Positions 48,076 to 58,843 of a stretch of DNA of 64,000 bases are shown piece after piece. The number at the start of each line of letters is the position of its first letter. The stretch's first letter is position 1. Both the position numbers and the translations under genes were made by a program. Source of the stretch: Bryopsis sp. KO-2023 (taxonomy: Eukaryota > Chlorophyta > Ulvophyceae > Bryopsidales > Bryopsidaceae); contig BSYQ01000005.1 in assembly GCA_030272585.1 (NCBI GenBank), forward strand, positions 3,038,001 through 3,102,000, written 5' to 3'. Under the pieces are notes generated by a model. It made no database searches and had not been told where the DNA came from. It saw only the letters and a list, made by a program, of their open reading frames with translations.

Positions 48076-48591
48076 CTACTCTCCATCAACATCCCCCCCC
48101 TCGTCACCGAGATGGTCCCGTTCCGATTTCGGAAGAACAGGGCAAGTTCTAACCAAATTTTCAGGCACAGCACCGCAAATTCCACTCAATTTGTCATCGC
48201 TGAACACCCCGTAGTGGTTTTGGCATGCCCCCGACGCATACTCGATCGACACAAGCGCTGCGTCCGTTCCGCGGCACTTGAATTTATTGCACAGAATGGA
48301 CTCGGTCCTCATGCAAGCCCCAGATATTTCAGAGGGCTCCCAGTTGTCGCACCCGTTCTCCGGCTTCAAAAACCAATCTTGCACTTCGATCGTTCTGCAG
48401 TAACCAGGGTTGGGCGTCCCCAGCAACACCCCCACATACCTCGCTCCAGTTTTTTCCTTGCATCGCTGAGCGAGAGCGAGGCCTTTCTCGTTGAGACAAC
48501 CGATGGCGTCGCAGAGTTCGCCTCTGTGCACGGAGCGTCCGAGGGCGGCTGGGCTTGCGACGATCACCAAAAACGCGAGGGAAACGAGCAT
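48076..48591 (-). CDS. Secreted cysteine-rich protein, 171 aa
   Basis: One exon from the ATG at 48591. MLVSLAFLVIVASPAALG is a strong signal peptide. The mature part of about 153 residues has 11 cysteines (ELC, IGC, QRC, GYC, NGC, GAC, ILC, FKC, GAC, GIC, RTC), suggesting several disulfides and perhaps one free Cys or a dimer. It ends in an acidic DEGGDVDGE tail. No known fold was recognised. It is intronless, unlike its neighbours. Confidence 0.75.
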   Translation of the reverse strand: MLVSLAFLVIVASPAALGRSVHRGELCDAIGCLNEKGLALAQRCKEKTGARYVGVLLGTPNPGYCRTIEVQDWFLKPENGCDNWEPSEISGACMRTESILCNKFKCRGTDAALVSIEYASGACQNHYGVFSDDKLSGICGAVPENLVRTCPVLPKSERDHLGDEGGDVDGE

Positions 48592-49131
48592 CGTGTGCAC
48601 ACGTCAAGACAACCGCGAAGTCCAAATTCCAACTCGTGCGTTTCAACTTCGATCCGGAATTCTGGCATTCGGATCTAAACTTTCTCTGGTTAAGTGTGTC
48701 CAGAATTGGGGCGCCTGATGTAAAAATAACCGGCACCCTGCTGATTCGATGCAGAGTTTCGGGTGAACTTCCCGCGCGACGAGGATATATATTATCGCAA
48801 TGTTCGGTTCTGTCGATACAACTCGACACCACAGTGAAAAGCCGAACAGAGCTAACGAGTTTCCATCCAACCAGCGGAGTTTCTGGTCGATTCGACGAAA
48901 GGGCCACAAGCAAAGAGAAAACGGATCATACATGTGTTCTCTTATCTTTTGCAACCGATGGAGGTTTTCCGGAAGCAAGCCGTCACCGTCGTCCACCTCA
49001 GCCCATCCTGGCGGTGATGGAGTCGATGACAAACGCGCAACGCTGGGTGTATTAATGTCGGGCATCGATTATCAGTTTGGCTGACCTTGGTTTTTCAATC
49101 CGCCAAGCGAGGAACGCAGAAAAAAAACTTC
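48592..49131. promoter_or_regulatory. Divergent upstream region of the Cys-rich gene and Misato
   Basis: 540 bp between the two starts. Frames on both strands run through it without recognisable domains; likely 5' UTRs and promoters. Confidence 0.35.
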
Positions 49132-52100
49132 ATGACGGGGGGAAACGAAATCATCACTCTGCAATTCGGCGCCTTGGCCAACGCCACCGGAGCTACTTTC
49201 TGGAACAGCCAGGTGAAATCGGCTGGGGTGTGGGGCCCTGTGTCATTCACTGGTTGGATGCAAAGATAGCGGTGGAATCACATGTGCGGATCAGTGCACA
49301 TCCTTGTCCAGTTTTTATAAATGGGAGGGGGGTGGCGGGGGGAACTGTTCATATATATATGAAACGAAACGGAAAGCATTTGGGTTATGGGCGCTTGGTT
49401 TCATATTTAGAAAAATGTTTATTGGAGGGGCCCTGCATGGGGTCGGAGAATCGATCAATTGATCGATGATTTCGGATTTGAAAAGTGGATTTGTTTTGGC
49501 CTGCTCAAAGGATGCCCTGTTCCAAGTTTTATTGGAGGATGAGTGGAAAGAATATGGCGCTTTTCTGAACGCTGAGGTTTTGCACACCACACACGATTCT
49601 CGAAGGGTAAGGAAAATTCTATTTCCAGCTTGAATAGGATTTTATGCGACATGGGTATTGCATTTCTAGATGGAACTCTGAAACTTCTCAGGCGCATACA
49701 GAAAAAATATATCCACACAAAAGCAAAAGCAAAATTACTCAATTTTTTCTTTTGAGAATACATGCTTTTTTGTTTGAGGTTTGATAGGTTTGTTGATTTT
49801 GAGGGGCTGTTTCATTGCATTGAATGTATGTGTGGTCTGTTTCAGACAGGTGTAAAGCACACACCTCGATTAGTAATTGTCGACGATGCTCTGCAATCTG
49901 GTAGACATTTCTTGTATTTGTGGTTTTTTGTTTTTCCCTTTATTTGCATGGAAACTGGTCTTGACTTTTCCTTTGAAATTTCTAGATTTCATGAACCAAT
50001 ATGTAGACCAAGCAAAGTCTTTTTAGAAAATATGCCATTTTCACCGACGGTCCACCGTTGTACTGAGAATCAATGTTGCTCCCTGAATGGCAAGAATCCA
50101 CACATATTGACGCATCTAAAATATGTTTCTGTACTTCTCATTTTTTTTCAAGTTTATCTATTTTTCATTACTTCTTTTTCGGGGGGGGGAGGGTCCCTGG
50201 AAAAGAAATACTCTGACGAGCTTTCGTGGACTCAAATTGACTGGAACTTTTTTTTTTGTGTTTTTTTTTGGAAGGTGGAAATGCAGGTGTGGTCGATTCC
50301 CCCGTTCCAGAAGTGACAACCTGGGGTGGGTCCACTGAAATTTACCACACCTCTGCAAATTCCCCCTCTGCTCCACCACAATCAACTGATCCCAGGGGGG
50401 CATCAACGCAAGGTGTGTTTGCTTTTCAATGAAGATGATCGTGATTAAACAAGGATGTTTATGACGATCTTTCCATGACAGAAAAAAAAATATATATATT
50501 TATTTGTTGTTTTCTCTTTTTGAACTTTAGTATTGTTATTTTTTATTTGGGGAAAAGGGGGGGAAAGGGAAGCAAAAGATTTTTTTTTGGTCTGAATTTG
50601 ATTGGTCAGATTGAATAACGATGGGGAAAGTAAAAGGAATTAATGATTTGATGGTCAGGGTGGAAATCACCCAGTGAGTCTGCAAAAGCCAGATGCCATT
50701 GGCTGTGACATTGTTTGCACCAAAATCATTTTTTTCATCTTGCATTGTTGGTTGAAGCCAACAAGCTATGTTGTCAAAAGGATGATCATGTCTGCAAATC
50801 GGTAGAATGTGAAGGCATACACAGGTTTCTTCAATTCTTGTTTGGTTCATTGCCCTTTTCTCTGCTTTAGACAGATCTTTTCCCACACAATGGAGCTGGA
50901 ACACCATCGCTCAGGTAGCAATCAGGAAATTCGCTGTTTCGGGGAAAATCGAGTGGTGCTTTTCTGTTTTTCATCTCGATTCGAACATTTTCACAGTTTC
51001 TCCAGAAAAATGTACTTTTTTTCTCTCTCTATACATACCTATATATGTGCGTTATTTCGATTTTTTTACTGTGGCAAAGAAATTAGAAGGAAAGAGTGCG
51101 TGTACGCTTGGTCAGGTGGAGTTCAATCCAAAAAGTCTGGCTCTCGCACCGAGGGGCTCTGGGTTATTCGACCCCTCGCGTCATGCGGAAGAGATCGAAG
51201 AAAAAATCAGATACTTTGCGGAGAATTGTGATAATGTTCAGGGTACGATTTCATTTCATTCTGCCCCTCCTATTCTTTTTTTGGTTTTAAATTTTTGTTT
51301 CTTTCTTCTCTTTTTTGCAAACATACATACCAACGTAGAAATTTCCAAGTCTTTTGTTTGTGCGATGTGGAGAGTAGGGTTTCATGTGGCATTGGACGAG
51401 GGCAGTGAATGGGGCTTGCAAGCATGTGACACTCTACGAGATCTGCAGGACTCCTTTCCGAACAGGCCTTCAACGCTGTTTCTTCAGAATTCGAACGACA
51501 TGAGCGAAATCGAACAGGGGGCACTGAAGGCAAGGCAAGTTCTGAAATTTGGTGTATATATGTGCGCCTAGCAGCTGAAAGTGACATTTTTTATGCAAGG
51601 AAAAAAATTAAAAGGGTAAAGGATTGCCGAGTAGGATGCAGACCTTCGCACAGAAATGTGTAATAGGAGTTGAATCGACGTCTCACTCAGTTGGCTGTAG
51701 GTTGAGAAAACTGGCGTCGATAACATCTCCAGGAAAACAAGGGCTTGGCACGAAATGATATATTGCACTTCAAACCCAGTTGCGATTTGTTCATTGGGTT
51801 TCTCTTTCCCTTTGTGTTTTTTTGGGGGGAGTGGGGTCACTGATTACAGTTTCTCACTTCAATGACTAAGCAAGATAACAGTTTGTAGGTATTGTGAGTG
51901 GAACCCGCTTAAAATCAATGTTCTTTCAACATTTCACAGGTTGCTGGTTCGACGGGGCATAACACTTGGACAACTCAGTCAACATTGTAATCTGGTGGTA
52001 CCCCTGGCGAAGCCCCACTCGCCTTCTGTTTCAACTGTCGATAATTTGCAGCTGTCCGTTCTACATGCTATGGCATGGGATTGCGTTTCACTGCCTTATC

Positions 52101-53166
52101 GATTTACAGAGGATTTGGGGCAACACGCGAGGTCCAATCGACCTTCATTCGGAAGCCCCATCGGCATGTCTGACATGAAGTCATACTGTGATCTTTTCTG
52201 TGGTGAGTGAAATTTTTGTTGCTGTGAAGGTTTAGTTCTTCTTGGGTGGGGTTTGGAACTCTGAACGCTTTCTGGGGAAATAAAACTGTCCATTTTTGGT
52301 CAATCTTTGTTGGGAGGGTAAAGAGTAAAATGTGTGTTGCCAGGGAGTGGCTCCCCCCTGGTATCGTTTTCAGCAAGACCTTACCCAGCAGTCGGAAATG
52401 GAAACGACCCAACACAGCTCACAAGGACAGGGTTCTTTTCCCTATCTCCACTGACGGAGCCCTGGGATCCAGAAACGACAGTGGAAAGCTTGATATGGCG
52501 AGGTAACAACACTGAAGTACTTTCTGATAATAATCTGCATTTGAACCACCCAGACTGTTCTTGCATGAATGCCCCCCACCCACGGGATGCTGTCCCGACC
52601 CACTCCCTTGATCTCCAGCGAATTCTATTCACGCAGTTGGTGGCAGCGAACACCGCTTACGAATAAAAAAATTCATTCGTTCGTTGGATTCCTGCAATCA
52701 GGTGAGAGGCGAGTATTGATTGGATATGGATGACCCAGGGCCAGCCAACGGGTTATCCCGACTTCGCTCCACGCAAGCTTTGGAAACCCTGGACGCTAGC
52801 TTGGCCAGCGAGCGTTTCCGATGCGTCCGTCACCGTTCGATTTTCCCCATGGCAGCCCCTCTGGCGCTGCCCTACCACTCGACGGCGTATGTCGACCTCG
52901 AGATCTTCGACAGCAGTCGCCGCCCGTTCGGAGAATTGGACATCGATGGGGTGCCGTTGTTGAGTCGATTGAGGTCCTCTGCGATGTTCGACGCGGTAGT
53001 GTTGGATATATCGAAGGGATTTTCGGCTGGGGCCAGATCGGCGTGGGGAAAGGGGGAGCTGGAGAGGTGGGGTTTGGAAGTGTCGGAATGCGATGTGGTA
53101 ACGGATGCACTGTCCGATTTGACAAGGGAAGGTGGAGGGAGCAGCGACGATGATATGTCGTTCTGA
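49132..53166 (+). CDS. MSTO1: Misato / DML1 tubulin-like protein
   Basis: Misato homologues are tubulin-fold proteins needed for mitochondrial distribution and morphology. Nine exons, 49132-49212, 49511-49606, 49846-49900, 50275-50412, 51087-51242, 51378-51534, 51940-52202, 52344-52502 and 52739-53166, sum to 1,533 nt (510 residues) with all phases consistent, close to the usual family length. The N-terminus MTGGNEIITLQFGALANATG matches the Misato segment 'REVLTLQLGHxAN'. HTPRLVIVDD, FNPKSLALAP, IRYFAENCDNVQGFHVALDE, the 'THxxLVxPL' block and the C-terminal VPLLSRLRSSAMFD follow in family order. Exon 6 ends at a GC donor (CAAG|GCAAGT), a minor but genuine splice class. The tail is acidic. Exon 4 to 5 could hide a small extra exon near 50880. 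Confidence 0.9.
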
Positions 53167-53937
53167 GGGGAAGAATGCAAAAAGGATTGTAACATTTAGT
53201 AGAGACTGTACGTTTTCGCCGAAAAGCCCCAGAGTTGCCTGCAGATATTTCCTAGCTCCTTAAACAGTCAAACCTAAAGGGATTTTGCGTGCTTCCTGAG
53301 TGCCTAAGTTCACAGTCCCAACCAGCCCTCAAGCTCTCTCCTGTCCCCATGCACATGTCTCCCTATCAACTCTTTTGCCCCTTGTCGTCACTGGTTTGGT
53401 GGCTTTTCTGAAGCATCGACATCCTCCCACGCACAGGATGAAACCAGGGTTGGAACCCAATCAGGGAATGATCATTACAAAAACAGGTCATTTCTACCCC
53501 ATCTAATCAAACATCTATCCCCTTTCTTCTTTCTAATCCTAGGGAACACGATGCTTGTCCATCATCTCTGACAAAAAGAAAGAAAAAAAGAAAGCTGTTC
53601 CCAATCTCTATTCATCGACTTCCACAACCGAAACACAATGTCACTTATCTTCACCAATATGCAATCCTACTCTTCTCCCCCCCCCCCCCAAAAAAAAAAG
53701 TACATTCAAAAGTAGCTTGTCAGAAATCTAAACCATGTCATTTTCTTGAGCCCATCCCCATGTCTACATTCATCTTATTTCTTTTGAAACTCCGATCCCC
53801 TCAGTTGTCACACCCCTTCCTCCAAAAAGAATTATAGGAAAAAAAAAGAAAGCCGTAATCATATCATTCAGGGAAGAAAAAAAAAGTAAAACGCACCTTT
53901 CTCCCTTTTACAATTTCAAATATTTTGATTCTTGACT
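53167..53937. other. Convergent intergenic region, no gene
   Basis: About 770 bp between the Misato stop and the helicase stop, with A and C runs. Searched by eye for the missing C-terminal domain of the helicase: no Cys-pair-containing exon was found. Confidence 0.6.
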
Positions 53938-56900
53938 TCAAAGGTGTTCCACATCCCGTGATGATCTCAAAACTATGTTCATTATTTTCTCCTCGTGCCT
54001 CGATTTCTCAAAGATCTCGTCCTCCTTGGATTCTTGCTCGATGATGTTGAAAAACACCCCATTGTGTTTTCGCGTCCGCCCCCTGGATTGAATCCTTTGG
54101 ATGCCCGTTTCCGTCACGCTGTATCTCACCACGAATTCGCAAGTCGCGACATTGATGCCCTCCTCGGCGGCGCTCGTGGCGACCAGGACGTGCCGGCCAG
54201 GCATCGAAAATTGATCCAGGATCTCACGCTGCCTGCGAGTGTGAAAATTTTATGTCACTCATATCTACTGTGGAGAAGCTGTGTCTGTAGAGTGTGTAAT
54301 TATCTTTTATTATTTTTCACCTTTTTTTGAGGGTTTTTTTTTGGGGAGGGGCTGGATACTTGATATTGTGCTATCCTTGCCAGTGGTCAATTAGCACTAT
54401 TGAAACTATGTTTATCGAATACTCTTTTATACTTTTATACTTTTCGCAAAAGAACAGGGACAGGGAGTTGTCGAAACCTTGGGTGCTCATCTACCATGAA
54501 TCAGATGACAGAAGAATGTTCTGTTTCTCCAATTGTTTCAAATTTTGTTTATTTATTATTGTTAGATGTCAGCGAAAGGATGATAAGAAAACGTACTTGC
54601 TGCCCGACATTCCTTTGGTGGCATCCTGTGCAGCATCGGTGTCCAAATATCCTTTCGAACTCGCTTTCCTCTGGGCTCGGCCATGACCGATAAACTCAAT
54701 CGGAGTGAGAAACCTCAATTGAGGATGATTTCTAACCAACACACACACACACGCACGCATTGATATGAGCTCGATCAAAATATTTTTATCCACTTTCAAT
54801 CCATCGAATACGGATGAGAAAAAAAAACAATCATCTCTTGCAGGGAGGGCATCTTGCGCCCCCTCGCCCCCCCCCCAAAAAAAGCAAAAACAAAAGAAGC
54901 AGCGCCATATTGAAAAATAAGAATCCGACCATGTTCAACAGAAGCTGAATATTCAACAGAAGCAAAAAAAAAAAACGAAAAAAAAACAATTACCTCAACA
55001 TGCTGGCCAAATGATAAACTCCCTCCCTCGTTTTCACAAACACGATTCCGTGAAAAGTTTCATTCTCGCTGTAGCCATCGAGAAATTTCACCAGTTCCAC
55101 GAATCGAGGCAACCTCTTGAAATCGGATGCGTCTGGTGACATTCGAAAAGCTTGCAACACAGTTTTTGCAGATTGTATGGGGCGAGTCGCATACAGCCCA
55201 GCCAATATCTTGGGATAGATGAATTCATGAAAGTTTAGCTGTCCGCTCAATTTCTGTCAAAAAAACAAACGAGCAAACTTTTTTCGTGTTAAAATGGGAG
55301 CATATACACAGCGGGCAGCCTTGATACAGAAGGGGTGGGGGAATTTTCCGAAGGATTTTTCTTTCATGGAAACTCACCCTATTTCCCCCAAAATAGAATA
55401 AAACCTATATTATAATGTTTAGAAAAAAAACCCTGCTGTCAAGGAGAGATATCAAAGGGATGGATCACATGTTTTCATCTCTACCGAAAAGTACATTTTC
55501 ATCCACTTGTAGTAAAAATATATTTTATATATTTTCACTACATACACAAACTAATTTTTCCCTGACGTTCACTGTGTGCATTTTTTTTTCTGCATTCCAT
55601 TTTACCTGCGACAATTCGGTGCATTTTTTCGCAAGATATTTCAGTGAGGACTCGAAGCCTCCATCCTTCAACAAATCCAGGGAATTGTTGCAGCATCTGA
55701 TCAATTCGCACGAACACATGATGTCCCTTCGCTTGAAATAGGATAGATTGTAATTCTTTTCGAGCTGCTCCCCGGTCGTCTTTGCCCAATTCTCGAAAAA
55801 AGAAGAATGAACTCCTTTGCACATATCGGGCTTGCAAGTCTCAGGCACTGCCACCACACCCGATACTGTCCCTGTCGTTTCGTTCGATTAAAAACACCAC
55901 AAAAAAAAATGTTCCATAAGCCAGGAAGAAAAAAACGCGCTAGAAGTCTAGGTGGATGTCAATGGGTTGAAAAGCAGCCCCTAATAAAGACAAAGAAAAA
56001 AAACAAGAAAATGGATTGAAAAAGATAAAACAGCAGCAATTCAGGTATATGTAAATTATTCCCCCCCCCTTTTTCCGGGGAAAAAATATACATACATGTT
56101 TAAGAACCATCTCATTTGCATAGTGGCATGGGGCATTCCTCAATGTAATATATTGAACAAGAAAATCATTCCACCAGTGTTAAAAAGAAAAGAAGCTCTG
56201 TATAAGTGGCAGCCCTTGGGCACATACCTGCCAACGGTTGAAAATGTTTTTTGCACGCCTCCCACATGAATCTGCCAATGGACAGAGCAAAAGCTTGATC
56301 GGCTGGCCTGGCCTGCGTGTAAACCGTTCTTTCTCTCGCTGACGGCACGTATTTTTGAACTTCCTCGTTTTCGTCCCCAATCACCACGCATTTTGCTCTC
56401 ATGTTTTTCAGCAAATTGTCCAGATCTATTTTACACTCTTCCTGATTGTTTCAGAGCCATGCAAATCCTTTTATCAAACCCTTGCTCGTTTTTAAAGATA
56501 AAAAAAGCCACAATCAGGAAAAGTGCTTACTTTATCCTTATTCATTTCAGAAATTTGAGATCGATGTCTTTCCATTGTTTTCATTGTTTTTTGTTTCCAG
56601 AGGTGTGCATCAGGGAATAGCAGACAAGTTTCAGGAAAAAAAGAGGTCGATATTGGAGAAATACAGGAAGGGGGAAAATAAGATTGGCCTCCTAATCACA
56701 ACGTAAACCTCGTTAAACTTTGATGCAGGGCGATCTTTGAGTCTTGTGGGAACTTAAGGATGACTAAAATCGGACTTTCGCAAACACACAAACCAACACA
56801 TCAAGTTACTTATTAATTCGATTATGAAGCTCAGGATATTGTGGATATATTCACCAGCTGAGTGCTCTTCACTGGCGATGCAGTAAAGCCCAATATCTGC

Positions 56901-58698
56901 AGAAACAAAAACAGAAAAAATTAACACAATCTGCTTACAGCCTGAAGCCCCTTCTCCCCCGACCCCCCCCCAAAAAAAAATATAAAAAAATATATATATA
57001 CATTAAAAAAAAAAATTGGTCTTCACATATGTACAGACACCATGTGTTTCATGTAAAATTCTCACTTGCGTCTGGCATCCATCTGTAGCTCTGTAAGCAT
57101 GCATTATTTTGTTGTAAGGGTGTTCTTTTCGAGTGTGATGGCACTCGTCAAGTACCTGGAGAAAACCAACATATCACCAATTGGACTCAGAATGTTTTCG
57201 ACATTTTTCTCCCAAGATTTTTGACGAAGGGGGCCAGACACAAGCATGGAACACTGATTCTTGAAAAAAGAAAACAAAAGAAGTGGAGGTACTGACAATG
57301 CTTCAAATTCGAAACACAAACGACGTGCAAATTGCTGGTTGTGGGGGGACATATTTCGTTACGAAGCAACAATAAAAACAACAATTTCTCTTATCCCTGT
57401 CTTAAGGCAAAATATAAAACAAACGACCCTTGAGAATGTAGCAAAAAAATAGGAGAATCCACCCACCAGCATATCAATCGTATGGAAAATTTGATTTCCT
57501 CCAGACACAGGGTACCGCTTTTCGTAGTAGAACATGACGTTGAGAAAGGTCTGAGGTGTCATGACCATCACATTATGAGTGTAAACGAGTTGATCCCAAA
57601 GCTCCGGCTTCAATTGATTTTCTGCCGTGAAAACGTTGACCCAATATCTCTCCTGAAGGAAACCCTCCACCACATACACGCAGGCTTGCTGGGTTGCCAA
57701 TGGCACCGTCGGGCAAATCACGATGATGGTCCCATAGCAGTTTTTTTGGAGCAGCCGTCTGTGGGTGTGTATTTTGAAAATAGTTTCTTAATAGCAATGC
57801 CAGAAGAGGGCAAAAAAAAAAGCATCAACATGTGTCGAGGGGAGGGTAACCTATTCATTTGTTTTGCCCTACCCTCTTTGCTGTGAGTTTTCGGGCAGGG
57901 GGGGGTAAAAAAAGATGAAAAAAAACACGAGCATACATCCCACCTGGAGCACTCCACAAATATCTTCGTTTTTCCGGCACCCGTCGGAGCAACGAAAATC
58001 CAGTTGCCCCCTCCATCCACTCTTTTCACACTTTCCTCTTGGTACCGTCTCAAAGGCCCCGATTCCTTTTGACTGACGTAATCCTTCATCTTGCTCACGA
58101 ATTTCGGCAGCGTAGCTTCTTTCTTCAGCAAAAACGGTGCATTTCTGAAGAGCCTGTTGATGTCGCCTTCCTGGATCTCTGTGATATCTGGCATCTTCGC
58201 GATATCAGCAACGTATGGGCTGGGAAGGTTCGAGAAATCCATGGCGTTCCCTCCCCGAGTGTACCTTTCAGCTGTGGAATGACACACAGCCTATTAAATC
58301 AACCCCCTCCCACTCGGGATGTAAAATACGCAAGAAACAAAGCATCAACAGCAAAATTGACCCACAAGGCATCCCAGGCTGACACACTCACCCAACGTCG
58401 TCGCCCCATCCATGTGTTGGAAAGGATTGTACGGTGCGAATTCTTGCATGCAAGTGAAAACATTCACTTGCCTGGTGGTGTAAATGTCATCCAGGCCATA
58501 CAGCAAATGCAACAGAACGGCCCCTTGAAACATGGCCCCAGTGCTGCTCTCGCACACGGCTTTTGCGATGCAACGGTACAAGCGTTGAACGACCAAACAC
58601 AGACCATTGCCTCTTTGCATGACAGCATCATCCACACCTTTGGAAAGACATTCAAACAATTGCTTCCTGGAGTGACACCCGGTGCTATCTCCATGCAT
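53938..58698 (-). CDS. RIG-I-like / Dicer-related DECH-box RNA helicase without C-terminal domain
   Basis: Ten exons, 58698-58392, 58271-57944, 57758-57467, 57155-57066, 56896-56855, 56441-56228, 55871-55606, 55253-54994, 54731-54597 and 54232-53938 (2,229 nt, 742 residues, every phase consistent). Residues 1-102 form a helical region of unknown type (possibly death-fold-like). Then the superfamily 2 helicase: Q-like LRRYQEESV, Walker A APTGAGKT (Lys203), CPTVPLATQQ, MTPQTFLN, the DECH box VLDECHHTRKEHPYN (312-315), GFTASPV, a helical insert, GIVFVKTREG, VATSAAEEGINV (662-673) and motif VI IQRIQSRGRTR. DECH plus the VLDECHHT context is specific to the RLR/Dicer group, which senses or processes double-stranded RNA. 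The protein ends about 43 residues after motif VI, so it lacks the zinc-binding RNA-end domain of RIG-I, MDA5 and LGP2 and any RNase III or PAZ domain. Confidence 0.9.
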
Positions 58699-58843
58699 AA
58701 TGAACCTATCAAGACAAACACCGCAGTCAAAACACCACCACAGGTACAATATCAGGTACTGTACTAAGTACCTGATTCCCCCCCCCGAACCCCCAGGCAC
58801 ATAACAACTCCCTGTGCTCTCCAACATACTTTTATTGGCTGTC

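Noticed and set aside
52720-53166. A separate gene starting MDMDDPGPANGL
   Set aside because: It joins in phase to the Misato exon ending at 52502 and carries the Misato C-terminal blocks, so it is the last exon of that gene.
53167-53937. A hidden C-terminal domain exon for the RIG-I-like helicase
   Set aside because: No minus-strand frame here contains the paired cysteines expected of that domain.
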